A DNA stretch of 64,000 nt from Bifiguratus adelaidae (taxonomy: Eukaryota; Mucoromycota; Endogonomycetes; Endogonales). How positions within the stretch are numbered: position 1 is the first letter of the stretch; every line of letters starts with the position of its first letter. The stretch lies in contig MVBO01000024.1 in NCBI GenBank assembly GCA_002261195.1, forward strand, positions 62,001 through 126,000, read 5' to 3'. Below are positions 10,033 to 22,943 of this stretch, in pieces. The translations under genes and the position numbers were made by a program. Below the pieces are notes generated by a model that saw only the letters and a list, made by a program, of their open reading frames with translations, had not been told where the DNA came from and made no database searches.

Positions 10033-12091
10033 TTAGTTTTGTGTGGGCATATTGACACTGCTCCTCGTATGATCCGCATCTTCTTCCTTCCACAAGGCGG
10101 TCACCGTCTTGAATTTGGTGTAAAACTGAATTCCAGTCTTGCCATAAAAGTTGAGATCCCCAAGAATGGATCCACGGGATCCTGTGAAAGAGAAGAATGG
10201 TAGAGGCACGGGTATAGGAACTATACATTGTTAGCTTTAGGGACAGCCAGAAAACACCACTCGACGTCTTACCATTGATGCCCACTTGGCCAACGTCAAT
10301 TTCGGATTGAAATTTGCGGGCGTTCGCACCAGAGTTTGTGAAAATGGCAGTGCCGTTGCCGTACGGATTGTCGTTTATCATCTCGATAGCGTCATCTAGG
10401 TTGGCAGCATCCAAGCAAAGCAAGACAGGACCGAAAATCTCCTCGCGGTAGCACTCCATATCAGGTCGAACATGGCTGAGGATGGTTGGGCCAACAAAGT
10501 TGCCATTTTCATAACCAGGCACCTTGATTCCACGGCCATCTAGAACAACCTTTGCACCTTGATCGATTCCAGATTGAATGAGACGTTCGCAGCGCTCTTT
10601 AGCTTGGACGCTGATGAGCGGGCCGAGATCTGCATCCGGTTGCATGCCTTCCGTTACCTTGAGCTCCTTAGCACGCTCAACAAGCTCAGGAATCCACTCC
10701 TGTGCCTCAGCAACGAAGATGGACGTTGACAAAGCCATGCAGCGTTGACCTGCAGCTCCGAAAGCGGCACCAGCAAGAGCATTAAGAGTTGTATTTTTGT
10801 TTGCGTCTGGCATGATCACACCATGGTTCTTGGCTCCCATATTGGCTTGAACTCGCTTGCCATTGCGAGACCCGCGTTCGTAAATGTGTTTGCCGGCAGC
10901 ATCAGAGCCAACAAAAGAGATGGCTTGAATACGAGGCTCGTCGCAAATGTAGTTCACGCAATCTACAGCTCCGTGGACAATATTGAGAACACCTTTGGGT
11001 ACACCAGCCTCAGCAGCAAGCTCAGCCAATAGCATCATAGCTCCAGGATCTTTCTCCGATGGCTTAATGACACAAGTATTGCCAGTTGCAATGGCTAAGG
11101 GGAACATCCATAGAGGAATCATGGCAGGGAAATTGAAGGGACAAATACCGCCAACCACACCGAGAGGCTCCCGTATGTTGTCTATCCCAGTCGTTAGGAA
11201 GGTTTACAGTCAACGAGCACGCCAAATCGAGGCTACTTACACGTATCCATGTCCTTGCTGACACTGATTTTCTCACCCATCATCAGCGTTGGCAGAGAAC
11301 AGGCATGCTCAACGACTTGAAGGCCTCGCAAAACATCTCCCTTTGCGTCGGCAAATGTCTTGCCTTGCTCACTGACGATGCTAGCTGCTAGTTTGTCCAT
11401 GTTCTTGCGAATCAGATATTGTAGATCCAACATAATGCGTTGACGTGTAAGTACTGTTGATTTGCGCCAGGTCTTGAATGCCTCGGCAGCCGCATCTGTA
11501 GCAGCTGTCAATTCCTCGGGCGTAGCCTCGGGGACATACGTCAGGATCTCTTGCGTGGCCTAAGAAAAGTAATGCCATTGGTCAGCATGTATGTCGAATC
11601 AGCTAGCGCGTCCAAATACGGAAATCTGCCTTTCAACCGAACCCGACGTTCAAAATGCGGGGAAGGAAGAGAGACCGGATCAGGTGCACGGATTGTGTGC
11701 TACGTGGACACGCATATCGCCAAGCATGATGGTTGCGAGGTTTCGCGTGTCAACTCCCATCCGCCACCTCCATCAAGCTACTTACAGGGTTGCGCAAGGG
11801 AATCCACTTGTTGGTCTTTGAATCCACAAATTCACCGTTGATATACAGCTTGGTGGTGTGTCCTTTGGGAGTCTCTTGCGTCTGTTGTGCAGCCGTTTGT
11901 TGAAGCACTCGTGCACTTAAGGAGAAAGCGCGGCAATGAGGCTTGATCAAGGCTTGCCTGTCAAAGATAGCCAATATGAGATAAGTGGTCGGTTCTAAGC
12001 GAGCTAACCCTCTCCCCATCAAAGCTTCACGCCTGTGGTAGAAGCGTGAGACCTACCTGACTGTTGCCGTCCGAATAGCCCTGGACAACAT
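10033..12091 (-). CDS. Mitochondrial methylmalonate-semialdehyde dehydrogenase (ALDH6)
   Basis: Five exons: 12057-12091, 11786-11957, 11241-11559, 10273-11181, 10033-10220; 540 residues. It converts methylmalonate or malonate semialdehyde with CoA and NAD to propionyl- or acetyl-CoA in valine, uracil and inositol catabolism. The N-terminus ([13 protein letters not shown], then basic/Ser-rich residues) is a matrix-targeting peptide split by intron 1. ALDH6 hallmarks: [36 protein letters not shown] with the catalytic Cys, [16 protein letters not shown], and the C-terminal [17 protein letters not shown] plus [10 protein letters not shown]. Intron 2 is long (226 nt) relative to its neighbours. 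The C-terminus runs a few residues past the usual end. Confidence 0.94.
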
Positions 12092-12428
12092 ATTCAACTG
12101 AATGATGATCTAAGTATAATTCGAAAGATAGGGGAGCTTGCTGTCGTGAAGTAAAAGCAGCGAAAAGGTGTATGAAGTGAGGAAGAAACAGAAGAGAGAC
12201 AGTGCGTACAAGTGAGATGCGCTTACGGAGCCCGGTTCCTAAAAAACGGTAATCAAGCACAAGATGCGCATCGCGCGGCATTTTTCGCACGTTTCTCACG
12301 CATGCGATAGGGTTAGGGTCAGGCACATTGTCCACACACCTTCAGGCTTTCAGCGTTAATTTAGATGTGCATTATCCTACATAGGTACAATGTTGTCAAA
12401 CTCCAAGGCAGCAAACATTGCGCTTCCG
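12092..12428. other. Intergenic stretch upstream of ALDH6
   Basis: Promoter side of ALDH6 and the 3' flank of the TDT pseudogene. No ORF or RNA signal. Confidence 0.4.
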
Positions 12429-13615
12429 TCACACGGTCTCCGAGCGTTGCTCGTCTTCTTCGGTCAGGTCTGGTTGATCACCATCCTCGGGTATCTTTGG
12501 GTGTTCTTGCACGCCGGACATACAGGGTGTCACGGATATCTTAGCCGTCACCGTGTGATAAACAGTCAGAGAGGTGATAGCGATCTAGAGAATCAGGACA
12601 ACTATGGTGAATATAACCGCAAGATACGAAAAGATGACAGATGGAATCTGCTGGGCGAGCAATATGGTTCCGGCTGTCCATACACCAATGGGAAAGATGA
12701 AGCTCCACAAACGCCTGTTGAAAGCGAATTTGTTGTGGTAAGCCTGATCTGCTCTCGAAATGGCACCATGTATCAGCAACTACAGCCCAAAGGACTACAT
12801 TAGCAGCCCTGATAAGAGTGATATAATATAAGTGATCTCTCCGGACAAGGCCGATTGACCAAAGTTGGTTTGCTGAAAGGCATTGCGCGCTACAATACCA
12901 AGCTGTATAATTGCAAAAGAACCTTGACCTACAGGACCCACAGGTACAAAAGCAGAGACCAATGCTTCGGTAGTCGGCAACTTGAATATAGTGATATGAC
13001 GCAGATATTGTGCCAAAATCAGGAACGCCACGGCTTCTCCGATGCACCAAAGCACATAGGATACACTAATCGTCAGAACAGCATCTCCTGCAGGTAATAC
13101 CGATGCAACTACACCACCAGAACCAGAGCAAACAATGGCTGGGATCACGGTTATTAACCAGGTTGCCGTAGATTTGTCTAAGGAGAATCTGTGAACATGC
13201 ATCATCAGAAAGGGGATAAGTGCCGCCAGAACAGCCAAGAGGACATCAATCCACCATAAAACCCAAGAGAAAGTCACGGCCCAGTGACTGGTAGCGGGAA
13301 CGACCATGTAGACGGTTGCATTGATGATCGTCCCCAGGCTAATGCTGATAGTACCAAGGTACAGCACTTGGGTGGAATGAAAAAGCATGCGCGGTAGTAC
13401 CCATGGATAGAAAATGTATCTTGCCAAGGCGACGAAGAGAAAACGACAAAGAGGATGCAATTGAGAGCGTAGAAGGCGATGCCGACATATTTTTGCCCGG
13501 AGAATTGATGTGGCTCCTTATAGATAAGTACAGACAGTATGCCAGTGCCCATGGTCACAGTGAACCATGATGGAACGAAATTCAGTATGAATCGGCTAAC
13601 CTTCATGACATTCAT
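12429..13615 (-). pseudogene. Decayed TDT-family transporter (malate permease/sulfite pump type)
   Basis: The frame starts with the TDT N-terminal signature NFVPSWFTVTMGTGI and continues through about ten hydrophobic segments to a stop at 12429-12431. It is broken in four places. A single-base shift near 13436-13446 separates FYALNCILFV from LFVALARYIFYPWVL. In-frame TAG codons occur at 12795-12797, 12780-12782 and 12585-12587. All three fall where the family has tryptophan (LLM-stop-SFGL-stop-LLIHG; VVLIL-stop-IAITSL), so each is explained by one TGG-to-TAG change. The rest aligns without gaps. TDT proteins export or import C4-dicarboxylates or sulfite at the plasma membrane. Probably a recently inactivated gene; assembly error is unlikely for four lesions but not excluded. 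Confidence 0.85.
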
Positions 13616-14480
13616 GAAGACGATCTACCTCGATCGACCACATAATGTCGCCATTCTGTAGGGCCCTGGTGTGATGCCATATTTGCATAAGAACTTCCTG
13701 TTTGGTCTGTTCCAGGACCAAAGCCTTTGTTCAAAACGGGAATCCCGGCAAAACCTAGCCAAAGGACTGCTTCCAGAGATGGTTATGAGTGCTTGGCGCT
13801 ACTTTCAAGTGCGTATGCGTCCGGATGTGCATCATATTTCTTGCCTGATACACTACTGAGCAAGTCGGTACTATGTTTCGGGACGGCATGAATCGAGAAG
13901 ACAATGGAGAGATCTGCTTGACTGCTTTTGTAAGCAAGGAACTAGATATGTCATCCGTTCCTAAAAGCTCGGTGGCTATTAAAACGCCAAAGTTGTCTCT
14001 TCAGCTATCTATAGCTTGTACGGAGAACATGAAAACGGATTTTGGCCTTCCCTCGGTAACACGTTCTGGCATCGGCAACTAGAGCTCACTTGACAGTTCA
14101 GTGTCAGCAATCAAGTGGCTACTGGACTAGTAGTAATCTGAAACTTCATTGCTGAATTATCACGTTAAATCTCTTTGTTCCCGTTCAAACAGCTATAATG
14201 AAATCCACGTCTATTTATCCAGCCTTGTACGTGTTTTACATTTTGGACAAGAATAGAATCGGTCTCGTGCCCGCTGTCTCAGATCGAGGGAGGAGCTAAA
14301 GGATCGGACTAAGACCCACTCCACTCTCTCTCTTACGCTTCCCTTTACCTTATGCTAACTCGTGCCTTCCATTGATCTCTCAAGGACTCTGGTCGCCTAG
14401 CTTTTGTGCAACATACCCATTATAGACATTGCATTGTATACCGACAAAAAGATATCGTAACCACTCAACCAAGCCGAAAC
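13616..14480. other. Long intergenic stretch before the chitin synthase
   Basis: 865 bp with only short unsupported frames. The last 200 bases are CT-rich, with CACTCTCTCTCTTACGC-like pyrimidine tracts, and probably form the promoter and 5' leader of the chitin synthase. Confidence 0.45.
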
Positions 14481-17400
14481 ATGGCTTCGAACAGCGGCTA
14501 CGGTGAACCTAATCCATTAACAGAGACGGGTGTGGAGTTGACTGACTTACCGCTCGGGTCCAACTATTCTCAGAGCCGGCAAGAGACTGAACGGTCTGAC
14601 GCGCAATACGATAACCTGACAGAGCAACAGCATGAACTGCAAGAACGACAGCGGCAAGAGAATAATAGGCGAGCAATAGGTGTGATACGGTCAACAACTC
14701 TTCGTCATCGCGTCCATCCTACACGAGGATCAACCTTGCGCCAACGACCAACGGTGAATCATGGGGAGCGGGCTGCACTTTCGAGACCGGAGCGAGTATA
14801 TGCTCCTCCCCCTCTTATCGCTGGCAAAAAGCCCCGGAAACCCTTGGACCCGTGGGTCATATTTTGCAAAATGGTTACCTTTTGGGCTCCGTGGCCGTTG
14901 ATGAAACACCTTGGCTTTCACGACAAGGCGACACTGCAAGCTTGGCGAGAAAAGATTACACTTTGCGCATTGATCTTCCTTCTGGGATGCGCTGTGGCGT
15001 TCTTCATTGTTGGTCTGCAAAAGATACTATGCGGTCCAAATGATACGGCAGCTACTCAAGGTTTTGTCAGTTACAAGGATCCTGCAACAGGTAAGTAGGG
15101 AAATGGTTGGCATCGTGGAGGAAGCTGTTCAACAAAACTGTCCTGAAATAGGCGGCATGCTTGGAATCCGTGGTGTAGCCTACAACATATCCTCTGTAAA
15201 GAGCCCCAATGACTTCAACTTCTTTTCATTCCCTCCTGGTGCGGATATCACGGATTACTTTCAGGAAGGAAATGTGACCCAGTATTACCCTGAGTGCGCG
15301 AACGCAAATCCAAATCTCCATGCACTGACGTCAAACAATTGTGGCTCAAACAACGGACTTGGTGGGTGTCCCCTTGATCCGCTATCAAGCGATTTTGAAG
15401 CAAAGTACGACATCTTCCCAACCAACAACCTCATTTCATACGATTGGACTCAAATGGCGCTTCCCGAGCTCAGCAATTACTTTGTGTTGAATGGAGAGGT
15501 CATGAATATGGATGCGTACATCAAGTCTAACCCCAATCCTATACCCAATGATGTTTTGGATAGCGCCATCCGGCAGATTCTCGATCAGACACATGCAGCT
15601 GGCGGAAGGGATGGAACAACTCTCTTTGAACGACGTCAAGAGCTTAAAGATAGTAGAGCTTGCTTTAGAGCGCGCTACGTGGCTGGCTCCATCGGTCAAC
15701 AAACTCCAGGCTGCATTGCAGCCACCGTCATTTACTATGTCGTTTTGGTGTTGATTCTCAGCATTGTGCTCGGGCGTTTCGCCATGGCTCTCACCTTTTC
15801 TTGGTTCATTTCCCACAAACTTTCCAGGACTCCTGAACCAAGGACTGACGCCGAGCCCAAAGCAGACTCCGCACCAGAAAGCTCCTTCTTGTCGAATAGT
15901 ACGACTTTGCGCGGATCTGAATCGGACATTAAGGGCTATACAATGCCACCCTGGGCAAGTAGCAGTCGGATCAGTACCTACAGTAACAAGACAGCAACTG
16001 CGACCACGTTTAATGAATTGTACAAAAATGTGGGCAATGACTTGTATACTGTCATCCTCGTCACATGCTATTCCGAAGGGGAGGACTCGATTCGAGGCAC
16101 ACTGGAATCACTGGCACAAACGAATTATCCAGACATGCGCAAACTACTTTTCGTCGTCGCAGATGGGCAAATTGTTGGTCACGGCAATGATCGATCTACC
16201 CCGGATATCTGTCGTGATATGATGACATTTGATGATGGTACGCCTGAAGCAATACCTCGAAGCTACATTGCCATAGCTCAAGGTAGCAAGCAACTCAATG
16301 CTGCAAAGGTCTATGCTGGATATTTTGGTACGTCAACGACCACAGTTTACATGTAAAAAGCTAAGCACTTACTTGGTATTCTTTAGTTACGGGAGACCAT
16401 AAGGTACCAATGATCCTAATCTCAAAATGCGGACCGGATTCAGAACAAGATGAGCCCAAACCAGGCAACAGAGGGAAACGTGACTCCCAAATGATCCTCA
16501 TGAACTTCTTCAATCGAGTCACTTTTGATGATCGCATGACGCCGCTGGATTACGAGTTATTTCGCTCCATTCAAAAGATTTCAAACATTACGCCGGATCT
16601 CTTCGAGCTTGTTCTCATGGTGGACGCGGATACCAAGGTGTACGATACATCTTTACGGTATCTCGTCAATTGCATGGTAAACGATGAGTTGGTCATGGGC
16701 CTCTGTGGGGAGACCAAGATTGCAAATAAGCTTGATTCCTGGGTCACCATGATACAAGGTATGGTTTGCGTCAAATAATCTGTATTACGTGCTTATCTGC
16801 CCTTACCTAGTTTACGAATACTACATCTCTCATCATCTTGGCAAGGGATTTGAAGCCCTCTTTGGAGGTGTGACATGCCTTCCGGGCTGTTTCTGCATGT
16901 ATCGCATCAAAGCACGCAAGGCGGAAACTGGAGAATGGTTTCCTATACTGGTGCGACCCGAGATTGTACTGGAGTATTCCCAAAACGTCGTTGAAACGCT
17001 TCATCAAAAGAATTTGCTATTGCTGGGTGAAGATCGGTTCTTGTCGACGTTGATGCTTCGAACCTTTCCTTATCGCAAAATGACATTTGCACCCAAAGCA
17101 ATCTGTAAAACCGTTGTACCCGACAATTTCAAGGTGCTCATATCGCAACGCCGAAGGTGGATCAATTCGACAATTCACAATCTGCTAGAGCTTATCTTGG
17201 TTAGGAATCTCTGTGGTAGGTAGAGAGCGGGGCACGCGTCGCAACCGTTGAGCTAATCTTTTAATAGGTACATTTTGTTTCTCGATGCAGTTTGTTATAT
17301 TCATGGATCTCATCGGCTCGCTCGTCCTTCCGTTTGCACTTGTCTTGACCGTTGTCATGATAGTCTCGGTGGCCACACAACCCATCGACAATTTTCAACA

Positions 17401-18451
17401 GGCCATTCCGCTCATGCTTTTGATCATCATCTTGTTTTCTCCCGGTATGCTCATTTTCCTTACGACACGCAAGTGGGTTTATGCTGGTTATATGGCAATT
17501 TATTTGGCTGGTCTTTGGGTTTGGAACTTTGTGTTACCTGTGTACGCCTATTGGCACTTCGATGACTTTTCTTGGGGAGAAACGCGGTAAGTCGGCTAGA
17601 GAATTACAGATATGGGGGACACAAACTCATGACATTGCGTCTCTAGCAAAGTATCGGGCGAGAAGAAATCAGAGGCTCATGGAGGTAATGCCGGGATGTT
17701 TGATTCCTCAAAGATCACCCTGCGCAAGTGGAAGGACTGGGAACGACATAGAATCCGATTGCAGAGACGTGAAGCTCGCCAGCTGGCGCGGCGAAGTAAC
17801 GGAAATGTCCCGGCATCCAATTGGGAACAAGTCGATTTTGAATCTGATGATGTCAATCAGGTTGTGCAAGATGACTTGAGATTAGGCAAGCCAAGTGGCC
17901 TGGGGTCGGCAAAACTATGGAGCCAGCCACTCAACCTGCCACAAGGATTTCCGGCCGGTCCTCGTCCTTATCTACCGGGTGGCCGCCCCACTCCGCACAA
18001 TCGCATGTCCTTCCCCGCACAAGCATCTCCCTATCCACGACCACCAGGCAGTATGAGCCCGCGACCTTTATTTGCTCAACCTCCACCACAACGTTTCTCA
18101 TCGCCGGTTAATCCCTATATTCCACATATGGCAGGGCCACAGCCATTTTCTGGCATGCGACCTGCCTCGGTAGCTCTGTCTCCGAGAGTTTTATCGCCGT
18201 TACCTGTGCGCGATCTTCGATCACCCTCTTCGGGACCGGACATGCATCAGTCTGCGTCACCTCACCCCGATGTATTGCTGCGACCCATCAATGAAAATGC
18301 TCTGCATAGCAATTCTGCCATGGAGACTGACAGCCATACCGCCACCGTCTTTGATCCCACCGTCCCTGCATACAATGCATACTCAAATCCAAGCCCTCCC
18401 AGTAGTACCACTAGCCTCGAGGGCAATCACTTGCTACACCACCAAAAGTGA
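14481..18451 (+). CDS. Chitin synthase, division 2 (class IV-like)
   Basis: Six exons: 14481-15090, 15152-16327, 16387-16758, 16811-17215, 17268-17586, 17647-18451; 1228 residues. A plasma-membrane glycosyltransferase polymerising UDP-GlcNAc into chitin. N-terminal disordered region; first TM near residue 170 ([19 protein letters not shown]); long luminal segment with Cys and NxS/T sites; second TM ([15 protein letters not shown]). The catalytic GT2 domain has [33 protein letters not shown] and SQRRRWINS. Three C-terminal TMs follow, then a 230-residue Pro-rich cytoplasmic tail. No myosin head, so class IV rather than V. The first intron has in-frame length but removes a poorly conserved peptide. 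Confidence 0.93.
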
Positions 18452-18605
18452 TAGGTTCATATGAAATGTCCTGTCCGTAGTTATGTTGTAATATATTTGT
18501 CACCCCATTGTTCAATACCGAAACCGGCCGTTCAATTTTGCTCGCGCTTTATCTTGGTGATCTTTGTGACTGCGTATTTTCATGGGTTTGGGCCCCAAAA
18601 AGCCA

Positions 18606-18615
18606 TTATATATAA
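18606..18615 (+). promoter_or_regulatory. TATA box of GAPDH
   Basis: TTATATATAA lies about 65 bp upstream of the GAPDH ATG and is followed by a CT-rich leader, as expected of a strongly expressed glycolytic gene. Confidence 0.7.
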
Positions 18616-18678
18616 ACAAGGGCAACCCCTTTATCTATATCTCTTCATCTCTTTCACTTGGATTGATCTATCTACATA

Positions 18679-19989
<1,311 letters not shown>

Positions 19990-20522
19990 AAGCTCCATCG
20001 CATATGCAATCACTTCACAACTCTCAAATACACAATACAAGGAAAAACTCGGGGCTATGTTTGCTTTAAGGTCATGCATTATGTTGTCGATAATAAATAT
20101 GAAAAAAAGAGTTGTATATAAGTTCGGCAAATAGCTTCCGGGTCGATGCAATTGCAAAGGGGCTTGCCTTTTTGGGGGATATGGGTGATCTGATTAAGTA
20201 ACGACTGCGCATGCGACTATTTAAGTCTACCATGCTGGATCTTCGCAGCCATTTCCTGTGTGAACGGGCCCTGTGTCGGTGAATGCGTCAGAGAAGAGGA
20301 CCAAGAACCATAATTCGCTTCCGTGTGTCCTAACGAATCTGCCACGACGAGCCCCTTGGTGGAACACCGAAGCGAAGTACATGTCCCCATTTCCTTGTTG
20401 GAACACCTCGGTCCAGCTAAGACAACAAAGGGGTCTTTGATCACGAGAGGCGGTGGGTGAGTGCCGGGATATCGTTTGGCTATGAAAGATGGGTACAGAC
20501 ATAAGTGACCGTCTATCTTCCT
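19990..20522. other. 3' flank of GAPDH; open frames of doubtful status
   Basis: Contains the GAPDH 3' UTR (AT-rich, with AATAAATATG at about 20091). Minus-strand frames at 20217-20535 have no family signal and could be 3' UTR of the doubtful gene next door. Confidence 0.35.
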
Positions 20523-21120
20523 TTATTGAACGCAAGCACGACCCAGCAGCGTCCTCCGCCTTCGTTTGGCATCTTTCTCCTCTGGTGTGAAGCCCCTGGT
20601 GTTTCTGCTTTCCATATTTGTGGTTGCTGAGGCCAGATTGCGCAGGACTATCTCCTACACGAAATTTTAAGTATCAGAGGGAAGTCTTGTATAATCCATC
20701 CGATTGTCAAGTTTGAGAATTTCTTCCTCCTCGATTGCTGTTTGATTTTCCCCTCGGTAAGCAAAACATACTGGAAGAATTCCTTGGAGGCGTCTTGTAG
20801 CCCTGTTGAACGTACGAATGATGGGCAGAGACCAGGTGAATATACAGGCCATCCTTGACGATGAACCAATCAAAGAGAACTTTCCAGTGTTTGACATAGG
20901 CGCGCAACATGAGGTTGCGAATTTGCTTATTGTCGTGATTGTCTGCTATGACTTGAGCTTGTGTCCGAGGTGGTGCCGCGGTGCCTTGATCGCCTGCCTC
21001 ATCTGCCTCATCTGCTTCTGCGACGGCTTGGTCGCCTGCGTCATGAGTTTAGATATTATCTTGATCGGCCAGTTTTCCGGCAATGTCTTGATTGTGCGCA
21101 AGTCGACGCCTTTTTCGCAT
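20523..21120 (-). CDS. Possible hypothetical gene, structure unresolved
   Basis: Two stretches look coding. Upstream (about 21048 down to 20845) an acidic Ala/Asp/Glu segment leads into NKQIRNLMLRAYVKHWK and FDWFIVKDGLYIHL. Downstream (20654-20523, TAA at 20523-20525) reads EIVLRNLASATTN and GFTPEEKDAKRRRRTLLG. They join in phase if a donor at the CACCTG/GTCTCT site pairs with the GTGTAG acceptor at 20655, or by a GTATGT donor in another frame. A possible start (MRKRRRLAHNQDIAG, ATG 21120) is separated from the acidic part by an in-frame TAA at 21049-21051. It could be a real small gene with an intron I cannot place, or a decayed gene. Family not recognised. Confidence 0.3.
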
Positions 21121-21668
21121 CATCAGTCATTTTGAGGGGTTTCGCGGAGCAGCAGGCAAAGAACGTGGGCTTCGACCTCGCGTATGCTCACCCTATAAGT
21201 AACAAGCTCGACTTCAACTGCTGAGACCATTTTCTTCGTTATTGGTTAGTTTTGAATGCCATGTATGAGTGACTGTGGAGGCAGATATGTTCTGCAACAC
21301 CTCGTCTTTCGACGTGCAGGATCAGACATAGCAGATAGAATAAACTTAAGTTACTCACCTATCCCGGTATCGAATGTTATTCATTGGAAGATAACTCAAG
21401 CCGAGTACGCTCTGCCGGAAAGAGAGCATTGGCGTGAAGCATCACGGAAACCCTTCATCCTCTGCATTTCCTAATTGGGAATTCCTGCGTGTGGTCAGTG
21501 GCCAGGGAATCTTCTAAGCGACAATGCGTTTGTCTGTTTCATTGCTCCTTGCTTTCAGATCTTTTATGTGTTACAACGCATGACTGGATAGCAATCTGAT
21601 CAATACAGTATCTTTTTGTGTATCTTGCTAACCTTTCACGTCTTTCAAGCACCATTTTAGAAACGCGA
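21121..21668. other. Intergenic stretch
   Basis: Upstream region for the plus-strand gene at 21669 and possible promoter of the doubtful minus-strand gene. No supported ORF. Confidence 0.4.
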
Positions 21669-22865
21669 ATGGCATCGCTCAAAGCCAAGCCTGACAAAAA
21701 GCGATACTATCCCGTTCGCGAACCGCCTATCTGGCGTCTCTATATTGGCAACTCCAATTGGATCAATCTTCCCAATCTGACACATGTACTGTCGCAAATT
21801 CAACAGCGAGGCAAGCCGGAACGCATTGAGATTGCGGAGGGATGTGCCCTCATTGTCACGCCTGACGATTGTGATACAGCTCACATCAACAATGACTGTC
21901 TCATGAAAGCTGAAATGGTCATGAACGACAGGCCTCGGAGCATGCGATCGGAACAAGGTGCAGGTATCCCCAAGGATCCTGTTGAACATTGGGAGGCGGC
22001 ATTCAATCATTTCGCTAGAGACCAAGGTGTCACCCTACGATGGCCCGAACAACATCAAATCAACGATCGAGGTAGGCGAGTCTATACGCCTCCGGCAGAG
22101 TCACCATGGCTACATTTGGTACCGCAAACATCTCGAATGAGACTGGCTTATGGACCTTTGCATAACCTTGGGCATGCTCGCGTCCCATTGATGCCGGAAG
22201 ATGAGACACAGTCCATTGATGCGACTTCTGCGGCATCCATTCTCTCCGGCCGTGCAACGCCAACCCCAACGCATGTCCCCGAGTACAAAGGAGGGGAAGA
22301 AGATTTGCCAATGTTGAGCGCCAACGAGTCGGAATTGCCGGGCAAATCAACTTTGGGACAAGCACTGCATTTCCAATTGCCGTCTTCAAATGCATTCTGG
22401 GAAGCGTATCCCATGGGTACATCCTCCGACATGTCGGCTGGCCATTATGCTCAATTATCGCGGCCACATCTGGTGGAGGCGGTGCATGGACCAAGACCTT
22501 ATCCGCCACCCCAGCATCGTCCTCGGCATCTGGCCCTTCAAACGCACGAAAAGCCCAGCGACAATGCTCATATGCTCCAGGCGCTACATGCAAACCATCA
22601 GGTACAATACCCCTTCACCTCCCACTCCAACGTTGTATCTACGCCGGCTACGAGAATACCCCAACCTCGTTCGTATCAAAGATATCATAGCACTTTGAGT
22701 ATGGCTGACGACGAGCATGGAGTCATGGAAGAGCCGCTAAACTCGCATTCTGAAGATACACATCAGATGGAATTTAATCGGCACGTTTCGCAACAAGAGC
22801 AAACGCGGGCAGACGTGTCGGAAATGAACAAACGCACAGACTACTCTTTGACGGATGACAACTAG
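21669..22865 (+). CDS. Hypothetical protein, Pro/His-rich C-terminal half
   Basis: Intronless frame of 398 residues from ATG 21669 (MASLKAKPDKKRYY). The frame extends 51 bp further upstream but only by a non-ATG codon. The first 130 residues look folded: PPIWRLYIGNSNWINLPNL, IEIAEGCALIVTPDD and a conserved-looking Trp/Phe pattern (HWEAAFNHFARDQGV). The remainder is disordered, rich in Pro, His, Ser and Gln. No signal peptide, TM segment or catalytic motif. It converges on the phosphate symporter gene with 78 bp between stops. I do not recognise the family. Confidence 0.75.
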   Translation: MASLKAKPDKKRYYPVREPPIWRLYIGNSNWINLPNLTHVLSQIQQRGKPERIEIAEGCALIVTPDDCDTAHINNDCLMKAEMVMNDRPRSMRSEQGAGIPKDPVEHWEAAFNHFARDQGVTLRWPEQHQINDRGRRVYTPPAESPWLHLVPQTSRMRLAYGPLHNLGHARVPLMPEDETQSIDATSAASILSGRATPTPTHVPEYKGGEEDLPMLSANESELPGKSTLGQALHFQLPSSNAFWEAYPMGTSSDMSAGHYAQLSRPHLVEAVHGPRPYPPPQHRPRHLALQTHEKPSDNAHMLQALHANHQVQYPFTSHSNVVSTPATRIPQPRSYQRYHSTLSMADDEHGVMEEPLNSHSEDTHQMEFNRHVSQQEQTRADVSEMNKRTDYSLTDDN

Positions 22866-22943
22866 AATTGACGCTAAAGTGATGAAAAAATGTCAAGCAA
22901 GTACGTCTTTTGATTTGAAAATGAATACATATCATGTTTCCCT

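Noticed and set aside
12585-12797. UAG recoding as Trp in the TDT gene
   Set aside because: Several intact genes here end in TAG (guanine deaminase, BAR-SH3, UXT), and a frameshift in the same gene favours pseudogene decay.
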